The position numbers were made by a program, and so were the translations under genes. A stretch of 64,000 nucleotides of DNA from positions 124,001 to 188,000 of the forward strand of contig JAOTOL010001092.1 of the NCBI GenBank assembly GCA_034440575.1, written 5' to 3'. Positions 12,401 to 24,900 of the stretch are shown here, piece after piece. The notes beneath the pieces were generated by a model, which was given only the letters and a program-made list of their open reading frames with translations, ran no database searches and was not told where the DNA came from. The DNA is from Imbricaverruca yamaguchii. Taxonomy: Eukaryota > Arthropoda > Thecostraca > Neoverrucidae. Numbering within the stretch: the first letter of the stretch is position 1; each line of letters begins with the position of its first letter.

Positions 12401-13335
12401 TGTCCCGTGACGGGTCAAAAAGAGGAATGCTCCCAGATCTTCCCCAGCATGATTTGTAGGGGTCCTGGTGCCACTCTTGAGGGGCATAGTCAGCTCTTAC
12501 GGGGTCCCGACCAGATCTTCTGAGGTTCCAGCGTGATTTGCATGAACCACTGGACCACTTTTATGGCCATCAGCGTGATTTTCTGTGTTTTTGGTGGTGG
12601 TTTTTGTTGTATTTGGTTTAGTGTTGGTTAGTTGTGTAGGGAATTGGAAAGTGACTAAGTTGTGGATGTGGGGAAATTAGGATTTTGGTAAGGTTAAGGT
12701 TTAGGGGGGGTTGTGGTGGGGAAGAATTTAAGGGAATGGAGTTTTAGAATGTGTAAGCAAAGAGAAAGAAGGGTGAGGTGGTTCCGAGTGTAAGTTGGGC
12801 TAAACGTTTGAGTTTTTAAGAATAATGTTATTAGGCGTAGAAGGAGAACTGTGAGAAACAGGGAGGGAGGAACTGGATTTGTGAACTGTATGGGAAGTAA
12901 AAGTTTTAGTTTTAAGTGAGTAAAGTTTGAATTGATGAGTAGGATATGGGTGGGATGTGAGATGGTTGGGGGGATGTGTTGGGTGGCGTGGTGGTGGTGT
13001 GGGTGTGGGGGGGTGGAGGAGACACGGTCAGAAATTTTTGGGACGCAGAGTAATTTCCAGGGGCTCCAGTGCGTTTTTTTTTGGGGGGGGGGTTGGAGGG
13101 GGGTAATTTTCAGTGGCCCCGGTACGACATCTTGAGGGCTCAGAATAATTTTCAGAGGTCACGTGGCCTCTGAAGATGCGATGGTGCCATTGTGATGCTA
13201 TGGGGAACCATAGTGCGATTTTCAGAGGGTTGGAGCTCAGCGTGATTTCCATTTCGCCGGAAGGACGTCTCTGGCCAACATTGTGATTTTCAGGGGACCT
13301 CGGCGCGACTTTTTGGGACACCCAACATTATTTTT
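12400..13335. repeat. Degenerate ~25-30 bp array (GTGATTTTCAGGGG-type)
   Basis: Words such as GTGATTTTCAGAGG, AATTTCCAGGGGC and GCGATTTT recur at irregular 25-35 bp spacing, separated by G-rich spacers. A second locus of the same type lies at about 40.4-41.3 kb. The middle (about 12600-13030) is G/T-rich low-complexity sequence. Confidence 0.55.
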
Positions 13336-14540
13336 ACGGACCAGATTTTCGCTTAATTTTCAAATAAGCAAATACACAAATTTTCACAATCCCTATGCGA
13401 TTTTTGTGGAATTACCCTTCCCCTTTGGTACGCCGCTGATGACAGGCAATTCAAAATGATTGTGGAGGGCAGAAAGCGGCTAAAGCACCGTTTAAAATAG
13501 GTGAAATCGCCGAAGAGGCACACATTTCAAATATCTAAGTGCATTCAAAATTAATGAATTGGAAGCAGTTTGGGAATCCCATCAAATGTACTCATTTTGC
13601 TCTGACGTTTAGAGTTCATACTTGATTTAGATAGTGGACCAATGACCAATGCTTTACGTCCACCATTTTGTTTCTAGAATCGTAAACAAGTTTCACGGGG
13701 AAGAAGCGGCAGGCTGGGAAAGGGAGGTGCCGATGTGTTCCTTATTTACTATGATATCATGGGGCAATATATTTGTAGTGGTTTAACTACGAACTCAACC
13801 TTTGGATAATATGTATTGATACATGAGAGTGGTAATGATGGGCTTCCCATACCAATAGAGCATTACAAGCATGTGAGATGTGAAGGCAAACGTGGTTTAC
13901 CTATTTATACGGGATTACCTGTGCATAGTTGGGTAAGTATTGTACGATGCCGCCCTCTGTTTGATGATTGGTAAGTTCTGGCACTCACGCATATTATAGC
14001 CCCTATATTCGTTAATAAATAAATCGCTGGTTGTATAAGATGCTTGTTAACCGGATGTTTTCTGTGTGGTAAAGTCATCAAGTGTTTAGGACTTAATAAG
14101 AGCCACAAGGGCCCATTCAGTTTAGTCTTTGAATGGAAGATACCATAAGCTAAGTAAAAAGACCCACCCCAACCATCACTGCATCCTAAAGAAAACATCC
14201 ACTAGCATCCCACACACATATCAATACCTATTTACCCTAGTTATTCAGCCCTATTCCCTCGATCCCTATTAACAAATGTGGATTGAGCGCCTTACTAAAA
14301 ATGTTCAAACTGCATCCATGCCTGCTTAAAGGGGGTATATGCTGTACAGACTTAGCATAAATGTCACCCCATTTATCATGGTGGGAATTAAGGCACTAAA
14401 GATATTTTATCTGAAAACATTTTTGTACTGGGTTCTTACTGGAAAGGATGAGCTTCACATGTACTCTAACACAAATGTGGGAACAGATGTCAATAAAAAG
14501 AAACAGAATGAGGTAATCTTTGCACCCTTTGGCCAACACA
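13336..14540. other. Unrecognised AT-rich sequence
   Basis: No supported gene or repeat. Base composition becomes clearly AT-richer here and stays so to about 20.3 kb. Confidence 0.4.
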
Positions 14541-14542
14541 TG

Positions 14543-14802
14543 CTGCCAAGGTTAGTGATTTGTACAGAGGTGTACAGTGGGAAACAGTGACATTACAGGA
14601 GTCAGGGAGGTGACACCACAGGAGTCAGGTGTTGATGACTGGATAGGTTAGGCTAGGTTCTAACCTAACCTAACCTAACCAGACCAGTCATCAACACCTG
14701 ACTCCTGTGACATTACTTCACCAACTCTTGTGACATTTTCCAATGATGTGTGCAGTATTCCCACTGCACACATCTCTACAAATCACTAGCCTTGGCAGTG
14801 GG
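14543..14802. repeat. Foldback element with telomere-like core
   Basis: Outer arms begin with CTGCCAAGG(T/C)TAGTGATTTG and pair with few mismatches. Inner arms 14617-14642 and 14684-14709 are exact 26-base complements. The loop contains GGTTAGGCTAGGTT facing four CCTAA repeats, which resembles the arthropod TTAGG telomere motif. No open frame of note. Confidence 0.8.
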
Positions 14803-15319
14803 TGTCAGCTGAAAGGTAAATATTGCCCAGAATGACATCCTCAAAATGCTGTTTATTACACTTACAATTACCACCCAAACTAACCACCTTTCATTGTAGT
14901 CAGCATCCCAACCACAGCTTCCCACACTTCTCTCAATCTCAACCACTGGAATTTCACAAAACAACATGCCAACAGTGCAAATCTGTGCATGCACACTGAG
15001 TACAATGTTCTCTAGCTCCAGATCAGCACCTTTGAAACCTGCCATCTTGCCACTTATTTAGTGAGAAAATTTCACAGTTTTATGAGACTTCTGGGTCCCA
15101 GAGGCTGCAAAACAGAATTTGCTTAGTTGTAATCTTCTATTCCAAAATCTGTGTCAACCAATCAATACATGGTATTTATTATATGATGTCATAACCATTA
15201 GCAACTTTGAACACTGGTGTGCATCACACAGGGAATTGGCTGCATGGATAGGTGTGTGTGAAAGGGTGAAGTGTGAAATATTTTTTGTGTTTTTCATATA
15301 GCTTGCCTTGTACTGAGAC

Positions 15320-16440
15320 CAACAGTGAAAGGTGCATTGCTCCTGTGAGTTATGAGATGCAACTCTGCTGGTTATTGTGAGTCTCAGCCTTGCAGTGCCA
15401 TCCATTTTTCACCTCTTTGTTCCTATGCTTTAACATTTGATTTGACCAAAAAAGACAATATATGCTACTTTTTCTCAGCACTCGCTCAATATCCTTCTCC
15501 AAGAAGTACTGTGACATCCTGCTTCTCAATAAGTGCATATGAAGACATAAAAGATTAGTGCAACTATGAGCCACAATGGCCCTTCTTGGTTGCACTCTGT
15601 ACACTGAACCATTTGCCCACCAAATCTGCCCTCCCTGTAATACTGAAAAGCAAGCCCTCTATTCTTATAATGATTGGATATGCTGTTTTTAAAGATGTTC
15701 AATGTGCTGCTACTGACAATGTTTTCTGGCAGCTGGCTCCAGTGTTCCACTACCCTGTTGGCAAAAAAAGTCTGCCTTACCTTGTTCTGCTGTGGTTGAC
15801 TTTAATTTTGAATTGATGACCTCTAATTGTATCATTTCTGTTCAATTCAGACATTTCCATCTCCAGACCATGGACAAATTTAAAGGCCTTGATGAGATCT
15901 CCTCTCAGCCTTCTATATCTAAGTGAAAACATTCTATTTCTTAAATCTTTCCTCATATGCCAGGTTGCTTATGTCATTAACAATTTTTGTAGCCCTCTTT
16001 TGTAATGAGTGCTAAATGACCTTGTAGTTGGCATGCCCTTAAGCCCAAATAATCAATGAAGCCCTCTTTTGTACTCTCTCTAAAAGCCAACAATCTTCTT
16101 CATGGCTAGGAGACCAAGCTTGGATGCAGTATTCCAAATGTGGCCTGACATGCACAGTAAAGCTTCCTGATCGCTTCCTCACTTCTGCATGATACATTCC
16201 TATTTATTTCCCCAAGCATTCTCAGTGCCTTCTTCCTGCTTCCTTGGTCTGTTCTGATGCCCCCAATTTTGTGTTTAGAATAACACCTAAATCCTTCTGT
16301 TGAGTCACTGATAGCACTTGGCCACCCATCAAGCATGGAGCCTTCATATGCTGCTTACCTACATGCATGATTTTGCATTTATAAAAATCAAATTTCATTT
16401 GCCATTCTTCAGACCACTTCATTGTGCCCTCCTTCGGACT
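15320..16440 (-). mobile_element. CR1-like LINE fragment: RT C-terminus and 3' region
   Basis: Read on the - strand, the frames give the C-terminal part of a non-LTR reverse transcriptase. The order is WSEEWQMKFDFYKCKIMHVG, a KDLGVILN segment, SRKKALRMLG, and an ending with HWSQLPENIVSSSTLNIFKN. These are characteristic of CR1-group elements, where a W-x-S-LP-E-V-V motif closes the ORF. The reading frame is broken several times, so it is a decayed copy truncated on its 5' side. It is itself interrupted by a 55 bp insertion. Confidence 0.8.
15991..16073 (+). mobile_element. 55 bp mini-retroposon copy with 14 bp target-site duplication
   Basis: The flanks 15991-16004 and 16060-16073 are identical (AGCCCTCTTTTGTA). 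The 55 bp between them (16005-16059) starts ATGAGTGCTAAATGACC and ends CCCAAATAATCAATGA. It interrupts an otherwise continuous LINE sequence. It matches the insert at 28592-28646 and the reverse complement of 26836-26884. Confidence 0.8.
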
Positions 16441-16680
16441 GCTTATGAAGCCTGCATGTCTCTTCTCATAGTACCTTGCATATAAGTATCATGCTTATGC
16501 TGTTGATATGGGGTGGTGATACAGGAGCATTTCACAACTCAATTTCAGGTATTCAGGGAAGGGATTACCTCTAAGGTGATATGGCATACAATACCAGATG
16601 TTAGCATGGACACAAAATGACCAATGCAGTTCACACAACCTAAAGCACAAATACATCACCACCACCACCACCACCACCTG
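16440..16680. repeat. Interspersed repeat, copy 1, ending in (CCA)n
   Basis: Contains GTGATACAGGAGCATTTC and GGATTACCTCTAAGGTGATA. A related copy lies at about 18900-19150. It closes with a CACCACC run. Class unknown. Confidence 0.5.
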
Positions 16681-17289
16681 CTTATAGCATAAGTGTTTTC
16701 CTGCTATCCCAAATATAACTTCCTAAATTATCAATCTTAAAACAAAGGATTAAAATACATTCCTAAGTACCCACCTATGCCATTGCATCGAATCATGCCA
16801 CATTGTGCTACCATAGCAAATCCCATCAATATCACATATTTGATGGTTAGTGCTGAATCCACAGCTAGGTTTACCCTATATAGTATAATATACTAGTGTA
16901 TTATACCCTAAATGAATAGTATACTATTTAATTTGTCAACATGATCAAAAATATTTTTTGGACTCCATTCACACCCACATGTACAGTGTACACCCACTTA
17001 GTATACACATAATTCCATTCAGCACTCCTTAGAACTCAAAAATAAGATTTTGCAACCTAAAATAATTGTCCACCCAATTATAAAATACATTCAGTGAGGG
17101 ACAAAACATTAGCAGGCAGACTTCTTCACTTATCAACCATCCTTTGAGTTGGGTGGGGAGGGATGAAGTGGCACTGCCATCTCAGGGATAAGCCAATAGT
17201 GACAGCTCAGGCAAAAAACCTCACAGTCAGCAAATATGGATAGCAGTAGGTCAAGAGGGCAGAGTGGTAGCTCATCCAGAGATGAAAGC

Positions 17290-18220
17290 TACTCAACATG
17301 AAAGTCAAAGCTGGTTATGGAACATATGTTAAATGTATGATGCTTAATGCTCAGAGTATTCAATGCAAATTTGATGAGTTGAAGTGTTATGTTGCTAAGG
17401 AGGAACCATATTCTGTTTGCATTACTGAGGCATGGGTCAGTGGGGGGGGGGTTATTTGGGGGATAACTTGCAGGACTAGGGATACAATATGTTTCCAGGA
17501 GATCCAGGGATATGATGCTTTCATGCAACAGGGGTCCAGCAGTGAAAGGGGTGGTGTAATGCTCTAGGTGAATAGCTTATTCATTTATCAAAAAGTAGCA
17601 GATGAGGTAAAAATGTGTCTGGAGTCCATTTGGCTTGATGTCACTGTAGGAGAAGGCAACAGCAATAAGCTGAGGATAGGAGCTTTGGCACCAATCAGGA
17701 ACCTTGCCACATTCTCAGCAGCTGGAGCTTGGTAAGGTGATTTGCAAGGAAATGATTAGAAACTATTGGAGGAATTGCCTTATTCTTGGTGTCTTTAATA
17801 TAAAAGGATATGAAAATGTTTGTGTCGGCAGGTAGAGGGCACAATTAAGGATAATTTGGCAAAGGTTCCACATTTTAACAGGGCAGACTGACTGCATGAA
17901 GAGAAATTGAATATGTGTTCACTTAGATAGAGAAGGCTTAGAGGAGATCTCATTGAGGTCCCTAAATTTGTTCATGGTCAGGAACAGATATATATCAGGG
18001 AAATGTTTGCATTTAACAGAAATTATGCAATTAGAGGTCATCAATTCAAAGTTAAAGTTCATGACAGCAGGACAAGACAGCACACTGAACACCTTTAAAA
18101 CAGGACAGATGATCATTATAAGAATAAAGGACCTGCTTTTCATTATTCCAGTGTGGGGTGATTTTTTAACAGCAGAGATTGCTTTCTGCTTACTTTCTCG
18201 GCAACTAGCATTCCCCATGC
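17290..18220 (+). mobile_element. CR1-like LINE fragment: endonuclease start plus 3' end
   Basis: The first ~500 bp encode an apurinic-type endonuclease beginning (MLNAQSIQCKFDELKCYVAK, then a VCITEAWV strand with the catalytic Glu, then RGGVML). From about 17930 the frame gives RLRGDLIEV and RGHQFKVKVH, the sequence normally found near the RT C-terminus of the same group. The central RT is missing, so this is an internally deleted and mutated copy. Several stops are present. Confidence 0.75.
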
Positions 18221-18530
18221 TAACACTCTGAGTCGGCCAGAAAATTTACCTGGTTTGGGTCTGGTATAAGTGCTTTTGGAAGCCACCTTCCCTGTTGGAT
18301 TTTTAGGTATGTGAGCTAGAATATAGTGCAGAACACTGTTAGAAAGTTATGATGATGCTGAGCCTGAAACATGTCTTAAATTTGCATACTTTGGTGAGTG
18401 ATGAGGTGACCAGAGGGCATATTAAGTGAATATACTGACCTTGATTTAAGACCATATATATTTTTTTTTACAGCAGAGATCGTTCTCTTTCTGCATACTT
18501 TCTCAGCAACTAAGAATGAATTAAACTATT
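18160..18530. repeat. Imperfect direct duplication
   Basis: CAGCAGAGAT(T/C)G followed by TTTCTGC(T/A)TACTTTCTC(G/A)GCAACTA occurs at about 18172 and again at about 18472. Confidence 0.6.
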
Positions 18531-18894
18531 TGTACTAATGACAGTGAAAAGAGTCAAAATTTCGTAGGCCAGGCAGATGGGCACCTGTGGTTCTTATTAA
18601 GCATCAACACTTTGTAACCAGATAACAGTGTGATATAAGTTTGGTGTTGATATGTTACATCTACTTCAAATGGTGTTACTTTTACGGTTTTGAACATTAC
18701 CATCTTTGACCAATCCTCAGGTCACTGACCTTTGAGAACCTTGATATAAGATTTGTGCAGCATGTATGCAAATGGTGTATAAGAAGGTACTGGAGGTTTG
18801 GCATATCTATGTGCACTCATTTGGCTGCTATCCTGAAAAAAATATCTTGATAGTGATAAATTATTCTTGAATTATGGTGTGATATACCACTTTT

Positions 18895-19155
18895 GAACAC
18901 TCAATCGATATCCTCCAAGAAGTGCTGACCTGTTTCTTAGTGCATGCTTGTGAAGTCTGTGTCTCCTTACTAACAGTTTGGGCTTGAGGGTGCTTCTCCT
19001 TTCTAACAGTATCTCATTCATAGGTGCCATGTACATGCTCTTGAGGGATTGTGATACAGGCATTTTGCAACACAATTACAGCTATATGGATTACCTGTAA
19101 TGTGATATAACATTCTATACCAGTTTATAACATTCTATACCAGTTTATTGTATAG
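18895..19155. repeat. Interspersed repeat, copy 2
   Basis: Homologous to the repeat at about 16440-16620. It shares GTGATACAGG, a CA(C/A)AACTCAATT/CACAATTACA region and GGATTACCTGTAATGTGATA. The internal words AAGAAGTGCTGACCTGTTTC also recall the LINE 3' region at about 15500. Confidence 0.45.
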
Positions 19156-19274
19156 GTATTTTTTCTTCCTGTCCAGAGCATAGCTCTTTCTAAATTACAA
19201 ATATCAAAGCCAACGAAAAGTACTGTCACAAGTACACCATTGGCTCAAATTTGAGTCTGAAGGATATCAAATGG

Positions 19275-19470
19275 GATGAGTAGTCAAATAGGGGTAAGTT
19301 GCCTGTCTCACAATCAAATGATTGTGGGTTCGAGCTTCACCTGCCGCCACTCTTCGCCCACAACCAATCAGCGTGAGAGATTGGCGATGCTACATGACTC
19401 AACAGCTGACATGTTGTTAAGCCAACAACCACCACCGAAGGACATCAAAAGCATTTTAGATGCCATTAAT
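19275..19470 (+). mobile_element. tRNA-derived SINE-like unit
   Basis: TTGCCTGTCTCACAATCAAA followed by GATTGTGGGTTCGAGCTTC gives an anticodon-arm-like stem and a B box (GGTTCGAGCTTC). Downstream there is a hairpin-rich GTTGTTAAGCCAACAACCACC body. It lies inside a 176-codon open frame that has no recognisable domain and is probably incidental. Confidence 0.4.
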
Positions 19471-20319
19471 TCCATGACAAATTTAGACATCCTACCTACT
19501 GTGCTTGTTTCTAAATCTCACATAACAAGAAACTATTATTTTAACACTGCCTCTCAAAACACCTCCCGCCCTGACAAGGATGTTTTTATCAAGGGGCTGG
19601 GAGTGTTTTGGACAGCAAACTATCTCCAAATGTACCCAAGTCTCCTTCATTGGGTGCAGTGTGCCACATTTATTTTCAGTTGGCTTCGAGATGCATCTAT
19701 AACTATTTCTTGTTGCCATCAGCAAAAATTTAATATTTCATATTATTGCATTGCAATATTATTGTGTGTTATTGCATTGTCTGTTTATATTGCAATTTCC
19801 ACATGATTGACCAGTTCAATAATTCCTTTTTATTTTCTTTAATATGCAACACAACACTGATAAAAACCTGAACCTGAAGGAAATTAATATTATTTGCATG
19901 TTGTGTCCCATCAATCTTGATGACAATTAATGTGGGCCAGTGAAAAGTGCAGATAAATGGTAAACAGTGTGACATAATGTGCATGCTATGTTTCTGATTG
20001 TTTCCTTCCACTCAAATTACCCACTTTGGACGCATTAGTCCGGGAGAGGTATGGGTTCACACATCATCACATCTGATATGCCACGCAGTATATACATGAA
20101 TGGAGAAACCTACAACCAGGGTTGAAAACATGACCATGTCCTGCATGTTTGTCATCTAGAACACTTTCTCTCCAGAACAGCATCTGCGCTGTTTGCCGAA
20201 ATATTGAACAGATGCATTTGAGAATGACTGTAAGGTTATTGTTGTCTGATAAGTATGCCTGGAAGTTGAAACTGACAGGAAAGGAAATATGGAGTTTATG
20301 TTATCAGTGGAGTTAATCC

Positions 20320-21300
20320 ATTGGATTGCTGAGCATTGCTGAGTTGCAACACTGTTATGCTGTGGCACCATAGAGTTACAACACTGATATGCTGTGACAC
20401 TGCCAAGTTCTGACACTGAGTTGTATTGTGACACTGAGTTCCTACACTGTGTTGGCTGCATGACTTCAGCAGTCGATGCACCCCTAAACCCCAATAACCC
20501 CCAATAACCAACTACACTGTTGTGTTGTGACACTGCTTGGTTGCAACACATGCTGTACTGCAATGCTGTTGAGTTTTGACACTGTGCTGTACTGTGACAT
20601 TGTTGTAGTTTCGACACTGTTGTACTGTGCCACTTTTGAGTTGTGACATTGTGTTGTACTGTGTCATCATTGAGTTGACATTGTGCTCTACTGTGTCACT
20701 GTTGAGTTGTGACATTGTGTTGTACTGTGTCACTGTTGAGTTGTGATATTGCATTGTGCTGTGTCACTGTTGAGTTGTTACACTGTGCTGTACTGCGACA
20801 CTGTTGAGTTTTGACACTGTGCTGCACTGTGACATTGTCCGAGTTTCGACACTTGTACTGTGTCACTTTTGAGTTGTGGCATTGTGTTGTACTGTGTCAC
20901 TGTTGAGTTGTGACATTGTGCTGTACTGTGTCACCATTGAGTTGTGACATTGTGTTGTGCTGTGTGGATGTTGAGTTGTGACATTGTGTTGTACTATGTC
21001 ACTATTGAGTTGTGACATTGTGTTGTGCTGTGTCACTATTGAGTTGTGACATTGTGTTGTATTGTGCCATTGTTGAGTTGTGACATTGTGTTGCATAATG
21101 ATACTGTTTAGTTGTGATACTGTGTTATACTGTGACATTGTTGAGTTGCAACACTGTGCCATACTGTGATATTGTTGAGATGCTACCCTGTGCTGTACTA
21201 TGCCACTGTTGAATTGTGAGACTGTGCTGTACTGTGACACTGCTGAGTTGTAACACTGTGTCATGTTGTGATGGTGCCCTGCTGTGGCGCTCCCATATTT
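20320..21300. repeat. TTGAGTTGTGACATTGTGTTGTACTGTG-type minisatellite
   Basis: About 28 variable units of roughly 34 bp, composed of the words TTGAGTTGTGAC, ATTGTGTTGTACTGTG and TCACTG. It marks the upstream edge of the WAVE gene region. Confidence 0.88.
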
Positions 21301-21317
21301 AGTGAAGGGCCGTGGTG

Positions 21318-21630
21318 CTACAGAGGTGTGACGCCGGCTGTACAGTGACACCACTGCCACAGTGTGACGCCGGCTGTACGGTGACACCACTGCCACAGTG
21401 TGACGCCGACTGTGCCGTGACACCACTGCCACAGTGTGACGCCGGCTGTACGGTGACACCACTGCCACAGTGTGACGCCGGCTGTGCCGTGACGTCGGCT
21501 GTGCCGTGACGCCGGCTGTGCCGTGTCGTCACAGAGGTGTGACGTCGGCTGTGCCGTGACGCCAGCTGTGCCGTGACACCACTGCCAGTGTGACGTCGGC
21601 TGTGCCGTGACGCCAGCTGTGCCGTGTCGG
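21318..21630. repeat. 35 bp minisatellite abutting WAVE exon 1
   Basis: Units of GTGACGCCGGCTGTACGGTG plus ACACCACTGCCACAGT, with shorter variants (GTGCCGTGACGCCGGCT) toward the right. The array stops within about 15-20 bp of the WAVE start codon. If exon 1 has an upstream 5' UTR intron, the array reaches its acceptor (GTGTCGGCAG). Confidence 0.9.
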
Positions 21631-21643
21631 CAGGCTCGCGGCG

Positions 21644-21917
21644 ATGCCGTTCCAGAAGCGGCTGGTGGCGCCGGCGGCCGTGTGCCGCGGCACACTGCCG
21701 ACCGACACGTCGCTGCCCAGCGAGCTGGAGGCGGTCACCAACGGCACACTGTCGCATGTGGTGCGCCAGCTGTCGTCGCTGTCGCGCCACGCCGAGGACA
21801 TGTTCGGCGAGCTGTTCCGCGAGGCCGAGCGCATCGTGCACCGCAGCAACGGCCTGCAGCTGCGCATCGACAGTCTGGCCGACAAAGTGACGCGGCTCGA
21901 CAGCACCGTCGAGGAGG
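21644..21917 (+). CDS. WASF: WAVE exon 1 (start codon, N-terminal WHD)
   Basis: Encodes residues 1-91. It begins MPFQKRLVAP, matching the family MP-x-x-KR start. It contains ELEAVTNGTL and the hallmark RQLSSLSRHAEDMFGEL, then a leucine-heptad segment ending KVTRLDSTVEE. The ATG has a purine at -3. The exon ends in phase 1 at GAGGAGG|GTGAGT. A possible acceptor just upstream (CGGCAG at 21628-21633) suggests a 5' UTR intron. Confidence 0.95.
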
Positions 21918-24900
21918 GTGAGTGGCGCCGCGAGCCGGCGGCCGCCGGCGCTGCCGCTGTGGCCGCTGTCGCCCGGGCCCCCAGCTGAAGCAGACGGTGG
22001 CGCCAGCTCAGACCGTGTCCATCGCGAACGGTGTCTGGAACAACCTTCTCCTGGCTGCACGTTTTACATCCGGTGGTGGGCCTCACTGACGTTAAGAATC
22101 CATTTGTCCCGAAAAACGGGGATGTTTTCTGTGATGGCAGATATATTTGCCCAATCATAGAAACATTGACAGATGTCAGCTGTCGATACTATTTCTGATG
22201 TGGGCACGAAGTTAGTGCAAGTTAGTACAGCTGAAGCTTGTTTCTTATTAGGAGGTGGTGCTTTGGTGCAATTTGTACCTCCCAGCATAATGTCTCGTGC
22301 ACTATAGGCACCTTAGCTGGTTGGGGAGGAGGTGAATGGGAGGCAACTGCACCTTCTGTTAATGTTTGTAAGGCTTTCATGTTAGCCCCATTGCCCTACT
22401 TGGTGGGAGGAAGGATTGCAGTGATTTATCAATGTGATCTCCACCCCAACACTGAGATGTTCCTCATCTCTCTTATCGCACACCGACTTTCCCAGCTACT
22501 CCATTACAGCGAGTTGCGGCTCACGTGACACCCAGTTTCCTTCACTAAGCATACTCAGTCAACCATTGGATCAACGTCTACCTAGTTTAACTATTTGACG
22601 TAACACGTATTATTGTGACTCAAAGGGACAATTCCAAAATAATATTTGTATTTGTCAACATTGCACTTGCGATTACCAGTGGCCTGTCAGCCACGTTCCA
22701 GTATAGCACATCGGGACCATCAGCGCGCTGTCTTTCCACTTCTCACCCGCTCTCGGCTCATTTCTTGGCTTCACTCAACTTAGCATGGCTTTATAACACC
22801 CGGATAAATACCATTTGTTATTCACCATCGCAACACATCACACATCTACCACACAAGTCAACTAGTCCAAAGTTAATTTCCCATTTTGCGTTATGTTTCT
22901 GATAATTGTGTACATATCTCATCATCCAGCCGTGTCCACTCTTGGTGATTGGTCATATCACACATAATTTTCCGATGAGTGTGCCCTAGATGTTATTTTG
23001 CAAACATTTGAATGATAATTTCTGCTTTTTTCCAAAAGCGCATTGGTTTTTAAATGCAACTGTATCGAATATGTTCGGTTGTTTCAGAAAAGCAAACTGC
23101 GCTGACGAATGCTTGGAACGCTTCTCTAACTTCATGGCGCTTTGCAGAATCGCCAGAATTTATCTTTATCACTTATCGTTGAAGTGCGCACGTCCGCTGG
23201 AATCTGAGTAAACTTGGTGTAGCCATATTCCTGCCTTCTTTGCTTCATGTGCACTATGATAACCAGGGTTGGAAACTTGCTTTCCGGGTTTGGAGTCGGA
23301 GTGCAAACAGATTTCTTCCGGAATACATTTTCATGCACATATGCTTTTCTTGTCGGTTACCGGCAAATAGATTCCATGCATGAAAAATAATTTGTCTCTC
23401 ATAACTCACAGGAGCAATGCGCCTTCCTTTCACTGTTATGAAAGGTCTCAGGTCTCAGCATAATGCTAGGCAAAATGAAAAACACAAATAATTCACGCTT
23501 CACCCTCAGCTCAGAGCGCACACCTACCTACATCACGATACGGACCCACACCACTACCTCACACGCAGTCGGAATCGACGGCGGTGCGCAAAGGATCAGT
23601 CAAGGTCTTGTGTTTGCAGCATGACACTGTTAAGTGTTCAAAGCACGTGTTCAAAGTTGCTGATGGTTATGACGTCATTTAAAAAATATCTTGCATTGAT
23701 TGGTTGAAGGGCAGTTTTCGTAACAGAAAATGCTAACGCAGCAAATTCCGATCGGCGGCCTCCGCTGCACTCCGGAAGCGACTCTTAAAACGGTCAGTTT
23801 TTCCCACTATAGGGTGGCTCGAAAGCAGGTTTCTGGAGACGCACCGGCCGAATTTGTAGCGACCGGAGGCCATTATATTCAGTGCGCAGGCACGAAGTTT
23901 GGCGCGTTGTTGTCGGCATTTCCGCGGGTTGTGGTTTCGTGTGGTGTGTGTGTTCGGTTGCTGTCTGTGTGCTTGATGGTACGAAAAGTGTATAGTTATT
24001 TGGTAACCGTAAGTAGAATAACATGTTTGGTGGATATTTTCTTCAATCCTGTATTAGTTTTTTAGTGGTATTTTTGTTCCTTCTGTATGCTTGTGTCGGA
24101 GTACATGTGGAGCCCATTCTATCCAGTATGACTCCGGAGTGCAAAAATGTTTTAAGAGATGAAATATCTTAAGAAGTGCCTTGATTCCCACCCTGATGAT
24201 AACCAAACCATTATGATGTTCCATATGCTCTCCAGTCAAGACTGTTGTCCGTTGTGTGCGAGGTGACGTGTGGCGGCGGGCCGTGCAGCGGCGGCTGTGT
24301 TCGGTGCGCGTGTGTGGCTGGTATGGTGCGACGACACCACGGCGCCCGCCGACCGCCTCGCCGTGCGACCTGCGCCCTGCGCCCTGCGCCCTGCGCCCTG
24401 CAGCCGGTAACCGTGCCGGGTGCGCCAGTCTCGCTGCAGGACATCCACATGCGCAAGGCGTTCCGCTCGCGGGTGGTGTACGACCAGGAGGTGTTCAGTC
24501 GCGAGAGCATGCCGGCCGCAATGCGCGACACCTACCTCGGCTGCGACGCGCCGCCTCCGCTGGACAAACTCAACGTGTTCAGGTGGGCGGCCGACACACC
24601 GGCTGGTGATGTCGGATCATGGGCCGGGCAGCCGACACATTAGCTGGTAATGTCGGATCTGGGGCCGGGCAGCCGACACACCGGCTGGTGATGTCGGATC
24701 ATGGGCCGGGCAGCCGACACATTAGCTGGTAATGTCGGATCTGGGGCCGGGCAGCCGACACACCGGCTGGTGATGTCGGATCATGGGCCGGGCAGCCGAC
24801 ACATTAGCTGGTAATGTCGGATCATGGGCCGGGCAGCCGACACATTAGCTGGTAATGTCGGGTCGGGGGCCGGGCAGCCGACACACCGACTGGTGATGTC

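Noticed and set aside
19276..19806. 176-codon ORF in the AT-rich block
   Set aside because: Starts inside a SINE-like unit, has no domain, and its codon use matches the surrounding noncoding DNA.
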